64,000 nt of DNA, from contig JANOMT010000027.1 of NCBI GenBank assembly GCA_031420415.1, positions 18,472-82,471 on the forward strand, written 5' to 3'. The stretch comes from JANYGA01 sp031420415. Lineage in GTDB: Bacteria > Vulcanimicrobiota > Vulcanimicrobiia > Vulcanimicrobiales > Vulcanimicrobiaceae. Shown in pieces: positions 60,579 to 64,000 of the stretch; position 1 is the stretch's first letter, and each line of letters opens with the position of its first letter. The position numbers were made by a program, and so were the translations under genes. The notes under the pieces were generated by a model. It did no database searches and was not told where the DNA came from. It saw only the letters and a program-made list of their open reading frames with translations.

Positions 60579-61967
60579 CTACCCCGCGATGCGCTTGCCG
60601 CCGAGCATGACGAGCACGGGTTTTCGTTCCAACAACGCGATATCGCGCGAGGGATCGCCGGCGAAAGCGACCACGTCCGCAAGCATTTTCGGTGCGAGAT
60701 GACCGCGATCGCGGGTGCCGAGCAGATCGGCTGCCGACGACGTCGCGCTGCGAAGCAAATCGAGCGGCGAAAGTCCCATCGTGCGGAGCAAGCCGAAGTC
60801 GCGGTTATTTTGCGCGTGTGGGAAAACGCCGGCGTCGGTGCCGTAGGCGAATTTCACGGACGTGGCCACGGCACGCTTCATGCCCTCGTCACGCACGCGC
60901 GCGGCGAAGTTTGCCTTTTCGAGACCGTTGCTCGAAATATTATTCGGATTGCCGGGCTGCAAGATCGAATCAAGCGCCCAAATCGTCGGTACGAGATAGG
61001 TTCCGCGCTGCTGCATTTCGTGCAGCGTCGTCGCGCCGACACCCGAGCCATGTTCGATCGAGTGACAGCCGCCCCGAACCGCTTGTGCGATACCGGGATC
61101 GCCGTGAGCGTGCGCGGAAACTTTACGACCGAACTTTCCCGCTTCGTCGACGACGGCTTGAATTTCGTCGAGATTGAACTGCGGAACGTCGAAGGTATCG
61201 CCGTACGAGAGCACGCCGCCAGTCGCGACGATCTTGATGAGATCGACGTGACGCTTTACATGAGCGCGGACCTGTTCGCGAAACCCGTAGGGCCCAAACG
61301 ACGTCGCCGGTGCTTCGTCGGTTTCGACGTGGACCCAAGGGGCGTAATCGTTGTTGTCGGCGTGGCCACCCGTTATCGATAGCAACGTACCGCTCGCGAG
61401 CATGCGCGGCCCCGCAATCGCTCCACGCGCGATTGCGTCGCGCATCGCGAGATCGATGCCCGCTCCACCACCGACGTCACGGATCGTCGTAAAGCCGTTT
61501 GCCAGCATGCCCTGCGCGTTTGCAACGGAGAGGAGCGCGGCTTCGGCGATACTCGTTGCCGATTCGTTCTTCGGGCCGATCACCGTGAGATATGCCGACG
61601 GGACGACGCTCGCTGCGACGTGCGTATGCGCGTCGATGAGGCCGGGCATGAGCGTTGCGTCGCCCAGGTCGATCGTCGTGGCATCGATACCCGCATCGCC
61701 CGCCGAAAACGAGACGATTCGATCACCACGCAAGACGATGACTCCGGGCGAGCGCATCGTCAATCCGTCAAAGAGCCGTGCCGCACGGAGCACGGTGACC
61801 GCTTCGGGCGATGGAAGCGAAGCCGCACGCGCACCGCGCGGAAGAAAAAGTGCGGCAAAACTCGCGGCCGCGCCGACGAGAAACGCGCGACGGCCGAATG
61901 CGGTCTCGGCCGTCGCGCGAAGCCGCGCGGAATATGGCGCTTGAGGACAACGACACGGATCGAACAT
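60579..61967 (-). CDS. Exported amidohydrolase (imidazolonepropionase/prolidase-like)
   Basis: 462 residues. Twin-arginine-type signal near residue 25 (RRAFLVGAAASFAALFLPRG). Amidohydrolase ligands: PGLIDAHTHVAA (HxH), KIVATGG (carboxylated Lys), VSAHAHGDPGI, CHSIEHGSG and KFAYGTDAGVFPHAQN (catalytic Asp). Zinc-dependent, probably periplasmic; members include Xaa-Pro dipeptidases and aryldialkylphosphatase-like enzymes. Substrate not readable. Confidence 0.9.
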   Translation of the reverse strand: MFDPCRCPQAPYSARLRATAETAFGRRAFLVGAAASFAALFLPRGARAASLPSPEAVTVLRAARLFDGLTMRSPGVIVLRGDRIVSFSAGDAGIDATTIDLGDATLMPGLIDAHTHVAASVVPSAYLTVIGPKNESATSIAEAALLSVANAQGMLANGFTTIRDVGGGAGIDLAMRDAIARGAIAGPRMLASGTLLSITGGHADNNDYAPWVHVETDEAPATSFGPYGFREQVRAHVKRHVDLIKIVATGGVLSYGDTFDVPQFNLDEIQAVVDEAGKFGRKVSAHAHGDPGIAQAVRGGCHSIEHGSGVGATTLHEMQQRGTYLVPTIWALDSILQPGNPNNISSNGLEKANFAARVRDEGMKRAVATSVKFAYGTDAGVFPHAQNNRDFGLLRTMGLSPLDLLRSATSSAADLLGTRDRGHLAPKMLADVVAFAGDPSRDIALLERKPVLVMLGGKRIAG

Positions 61968-62015
61968 GCTCGCTCCTTCGTGCCGGAACCGCGTGCGCCC
62001 GTCCAGGCTGGCGCG

Positions 62016-62531
62016 TTATCGCGACGTTGTGCGAGCCGGCAATTTCCAATTCGGGCGAATGAAGTGACACGTGTACCCGTTGGGATCGCGTTCGAGATAG
62101 TCTTGATGTTCGGGTTCCGCTTCCCAGAAGTCGCCTACGGGCGCGACTTCGGTGACGACTTTACCGGGCCAAAGTCCCGAAGCATCGACATCGGCGATCG
62201 TCTCGAGGGCGACGCGCTTCTGCTCGTCGCTCGAATAGAAAATCGCTGAGCGGTAGGCCAATCCGCGATCGTTGCCTTGCCGGTTGAGCGTGCTCGGATC
62301 GTGAATTTGGAAAAATGCTTCGAGGAGCGTGCGAAAGTCGGTCTGCGTGGGATCGAAGATGATCTCGATCGCTTCGGCATGCGTGCCGTGATTGCGATAC
62401 GTCGCGTTCCGCACGTCGCCACCGGAGTAGCCCACGCGCGTTGAAAGCACGCCTGGGAACCGGCGTAAAAGATCTTGGACGCCCCAAAAGCAACCACCAG
62501 CGAGGACTGCGCGTTCGGTCGATACTGTCAT
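62016..62531 (-). CDS. msrA: Peptide methionine-S-sulfoxide reductase MsrA
   Basis: 171 residues: AVLAGGCFWGVQDLLRRFPG with the catalytic Cys (GCFWG), TRVGYSGGDVRNATYRNHGT HAEAIEI, and EPEHQDYLERDPNGYTCHF. Reduces oxidised methionine S-epimer in proteins. The second resolving Cys (usually near the C-terminus) appears absent apart from TCHF. Stand-alone gene. Confidence 0.94.
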   Translation of the reverse strand: MTVSTERAVLAGGCFWGVQDLLRRFPGVLSTRVGYSGGDVRNATYRNHGTHAEAIEIIFDPTQTDFRTLLEAFFQIHDPSTLNRQGNDRGLAYRSAIFYSSDEQKRVALETIADVDASGLWPGKVVTEVAPVGDFWEAEPEHQDYLERDPNGYTCHFIRPNWKLPARTTSR

Positions 62532-63012
62532 GTTATTCCCCTGTCGACCGTTGGACTACGCTCGGAGGCCAAGCGGTTGCGGCCCGATATCGGGGACTTT
62601 CGCGAGGAGAGAGTGGGATTCGAATCAAGACGCATTCGATTTGAAGAGGCCGATCAAGATCGATTTAGGCAATAAACGCTTGCTAGTGTAGCGGGCGGAG
62701 ACAGTTCAAGATCTGCCGAGAGCCGCGAAGCCCGTGCCACGACGGTGGCACAATACCCCGAGACAAGTACATCGCAAATGCAAGACGTCCCCGAACACCG
62801 TGTCGGGATCTGGCTTGGCGGATGCGCCGCGCGCGCGAAAGATGCGAGCAACCGCCTTACGATTTTCATGTGCGCACTTCGCTTTCGTCGACCTCCGACG
62901 TCGCGCTTCGATCATCGGGCCGTCATTGAAATAGAAACAATTTTCGAGCGCAGGAAAATGTGCCCAACGGATTAGCGTTGCGTGAAGCCGCAATCGCGCG
63001 AAGGCGACTCGC
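62532..63012. other. 480-base gene-poor stretch
   Basis: Only shadow frames occur here. The ORFs at 62706-63143 (minus) and 62734-62975 (plus) are Arg/Ser-rich and match nothing recognisable. The stretch holds the first 24-bp repeat copy (62601-62624). Confidence 0.5.
62601..62624. repeat. 24-bp direct repeat, copy 1 (tRNA 3'-end-like)
   Basis: The same 24 bases recur exactly at 63649-63672, about 1048 bases away. On the minus strand it reads TTCGAATCCCACTCTCTCCT then CGCG, which has the T-loop, 3' T-stem and acceptor 3' strand of a tRNA-Ser gene. The flanking sequence does not fold as a tRNA and no 5' half is present. It looks like an attachment-site remnant. Confidence 0.65.
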
Positions 63013-63396
63013 CTATTCGAGTTCGGTCGCGAACGCGGCCGGTAGGACGATTTCCAACATCTCGAGATCCGCGCTATGCGCGAGTTCGGCGTGACCGATA
63101 CCCGGCGGCTGGACGACCGACGACCCAGCTTCGAGGCGAACACGGCCGACCTCGGCGTAGTCGAATTCGATCCAGCCTTTGAGAATGTAAACGAGTTGGA
63201 ATTCGAGCGTGTGATGGTGGCGCGGTTGCGGAACGTGTTGGGCGCCAGTCGCGCGAATCACGTGCGCGCCGACGCGACCGCCCGTCGAGGCCGCAGCGCC
63301 AAGATCGCGGTAGGCGTAGAAAGAACGCAAGCCGCCTTCCCAATGCGCATCGTGGGCGTGAGCGACGGCGAAGCCGTCGGGAATCGATGCTTTCAT
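63013..63396 (-). CDS. Cupin-domain protein
   Basis: 127 residues from ATG at 63396. Cupin motif HVPQPRHHHTLEFQLVYILKG (metal ligands HxH, E), then YAEVGRVRLEAGSSVVQPPG IGH with the second motif. Typical of small sugar-, dioxygenase- or regulator-type cupins; no substrate inferred. It lies alone between the two 24-bp repeats, in a region of ordinary base composition. Confidence 0.83.
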   Translation of the reverse strand: MKASIPDGFAVAHAHDAHWEGGLRSFYAYRDLGAAASTGGRVGAHVIRATGAQHVPQPRHHHTLEFQLVYILKGWIEFDYAEVGRVRLEAGSSVVQPPGIGHAELAHSADLEMLEIVLPAAFATELE

Positions 63397-63648
63397 GGTT
63401 ATGCCTCGCAAACGATAGGTTGAGCCGGGACGATTCAATCGACGAGAGCCCCTCCGCTTCTTTCGCTCCTGGTCGCAAGCGATGCTAGCGATCGAAACGA
63501 ACGCAAACGACCGCCACCCTTTTACTCGTCATCGCTCGGCCACGCGAGCCGAACGTCGGTTCCGTTTCGCTGGAGGAGCCATGCACCACCCATCGGCCGC
63601 CGGCCCGACGTCGTCCTCGCCGCTTGGGCGGCCACGAAGAGGACGTTC

Positions 63649-63672
63649 CGCGAGGAGAGAGTGGGATTCGAA
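63649..63672. repeat. 24-bp direct repeat, copy 2 (tRNA 3'-end-like, attachment-site candidate)
   Basis: Exact copy of 62601-62624 in the same orientation. Here the minus strand continues upstream GGGG before TTCGAATCCC, giving a better T-arm, but the rest of a tRNA is absent. Immediately to the right the base composition becomes more AT-rich, as at an element boundary. Confidence 0.6.
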
Positions 63673-63746
63673 CCCCTAATCCACAGGTCGCCTACGGTCA
63701 CGGACGGCCATGGAGATCGCCTTTTACGTTAGAAATTGTTCAGCAG

Positions 63747-63806
63747 CGGTTGCCATGGGTCACCAACGGTTGCTGTTGACGGCAACCGAATGGTAACCGT
63801 TGGTAA
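63747..63806. repeat. CGGTTGC/GCAACCG repeat cluster
   Basis: CGGTTGC at 63747-63753 and 63767-63773, inverted GCAACCG at about 63782-63788, and GGTAACCGTTGGTAA at 63792-63806. The second and third form a 7-bp perfect inverted repeat with an 8-base spacer. Such clusters suit integrase arm sites or a repressor operator. No gene covers it. Confidence 0.5.
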
Positions 63807-63850
63807 GCGTCATATGAGGTGCCGATCAGGTTTTGTTGTGAGGGTTTGAA

Positions 63851-64000
63851 TTGAAGTCTATTTACAGTGAAACAATCCAACGGTGGATCACAAATTTGAA
63901 GGCAAATCGTGACTTCGACCCATCGATGCGAGCGTATATGATCGATTTACTCGAGGCCGGCCACCGGGGGGCACTTGAATCGCTCGAAGTAAATGAGCGA
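63851..64000 (+). CDS. Partial ORF of unknown function, runs off window
   Basis: 50 codons from TTG at 63851 without a stop, beginning KSIYSETIQRWITNLKANRD. The frame is closed just upstream (TGA at 63839). Codon use is AT-richer than the rest of the window (AAT, TTG, AAA, ATT are frequent), suggesting transferred DNA. Could be part of the gene content of the putative element. No domain recognised in the visible part. Confidence 0.4.
   Translation, partial: MKSIYSETIQRWITNLKANRDFDPSMRAYMIDLLEAGHRGALESLEVNER

Noticed and set aside
62706..63143. 145-residue minus-strand frame between msrA and the cupin gene
   Set aside because: It overlaps the cupin gene in another frame, is Arg/Ser/Cys-rich and has no ribosome site; not supported.
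63649..63740. Complete tRNA-Ser gene on the minus strand
   Set aside because: Only the T-loop and acceptor 3' strand are present; no matching 5' acceptor strand, D-arm or anticodon arm could be found within 120 bases.
1..64000. CRISPR array, transposase or rRNA
   Set aside because: No regularly spaced repeats, no transposase-like ORF and no rRNA-like sequence were recognised in the window.

Overview
The window is a GC-rich, densely packed chromosomal segment in which almost all genes lie on the minus strand. It carries housekeeping genes: infB, nusA, rimP, pyk, recN, nadK, accC, nusB, the folate genes, ksgA, ftsH, tilS, smpB, hisC and serS. The gene content implies a Gram-negative-type envelope with TonB, ExbB and two ExbD proteins. 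At the same time the LexA box is of the Gram-positive/actinobacterial type (CGAAC-N4-GTTCG) and the KsgA N-terminus is of the long Firmicutes type. This mixture fits a deep-branching terrabacterial lineage such as Eremiobacterota (WPS-2), but that placement is a guess from gene style; there is no rRNA gene in the window to confirm it.

Layout. 1-4483 (minus): rimP-nusA-ylxR-infB translation/transcription block, infB cut by the window edge. 4582-6159: an AAA ATPase with its own promoter and repeat elements, running into the truncated remains of a GNAT gene. 6156-12192 (minus): livHMGFK-type branched-chain amino-acid ABC transporter followed by glpK. 12297-13475: a TonB/TolA-like protein with a probable frameshift near its C-terminus. 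13557-14993: pyruvate kinase (plus). 14978-31198 (minus): an 18-gene collinear string with many 4-base overlaps, from uppP through moaC, mog, folC, folP, folB, a folK-accB fusion, accC, nusB, a class A penicillin-binding protein, xseA, xseB, tlyA, nadK, recN, a glycosyltransferase and an acetyltransferase. 31233-35022: exbB-exbD-exbD-tonB plus a TPR/TonB-C-like protein. 35025-38114: aroH-aroF-tyrA-rluB. 38184-39303: a putative SOS-regulated pair (RNase H-like unknown plus 3-methyladenine glycosylase) behind a very good promoter with a LexA box in its spacer. 39300-45540: glycosyltransferases, a G5/3D cell-wall protein, ksgA and a CPBP protease. 45566-56817 (minus): two M16-like proteins, ftsH, hpt, tilS, smpB, a thioesterase, a TPR protein, a phosphoesterase, hisC and moeA. 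56876-62531: serS, a Nudix protein, crtI, an amidohydrolase and msrA. 62532-64000: two 24-bp copies of a tRNA-3'-end-like sequence about 1 kb apart, a cupin gene between them, and an AT-richer stretch with repeats and a partial ORF, which looks like the edge of an integrated element.

The most interesting points are a FolK protein fused to a biotin-carboxyl-carrier domain that has lost its biotinyl lysine and sits directly upstream of accC; the LexA-box promoter driving an uncharacterised RNase H-like protein together with a DNA glycosylase; and genes (ylxR, ksgA) whose conserved N-termini extend back to a 4-base overlap with an upstream TAG stop but contain no ATG, GTG or TTG. No CRISPR array, complete tRNA, rRNA or insertion sequence was seen.
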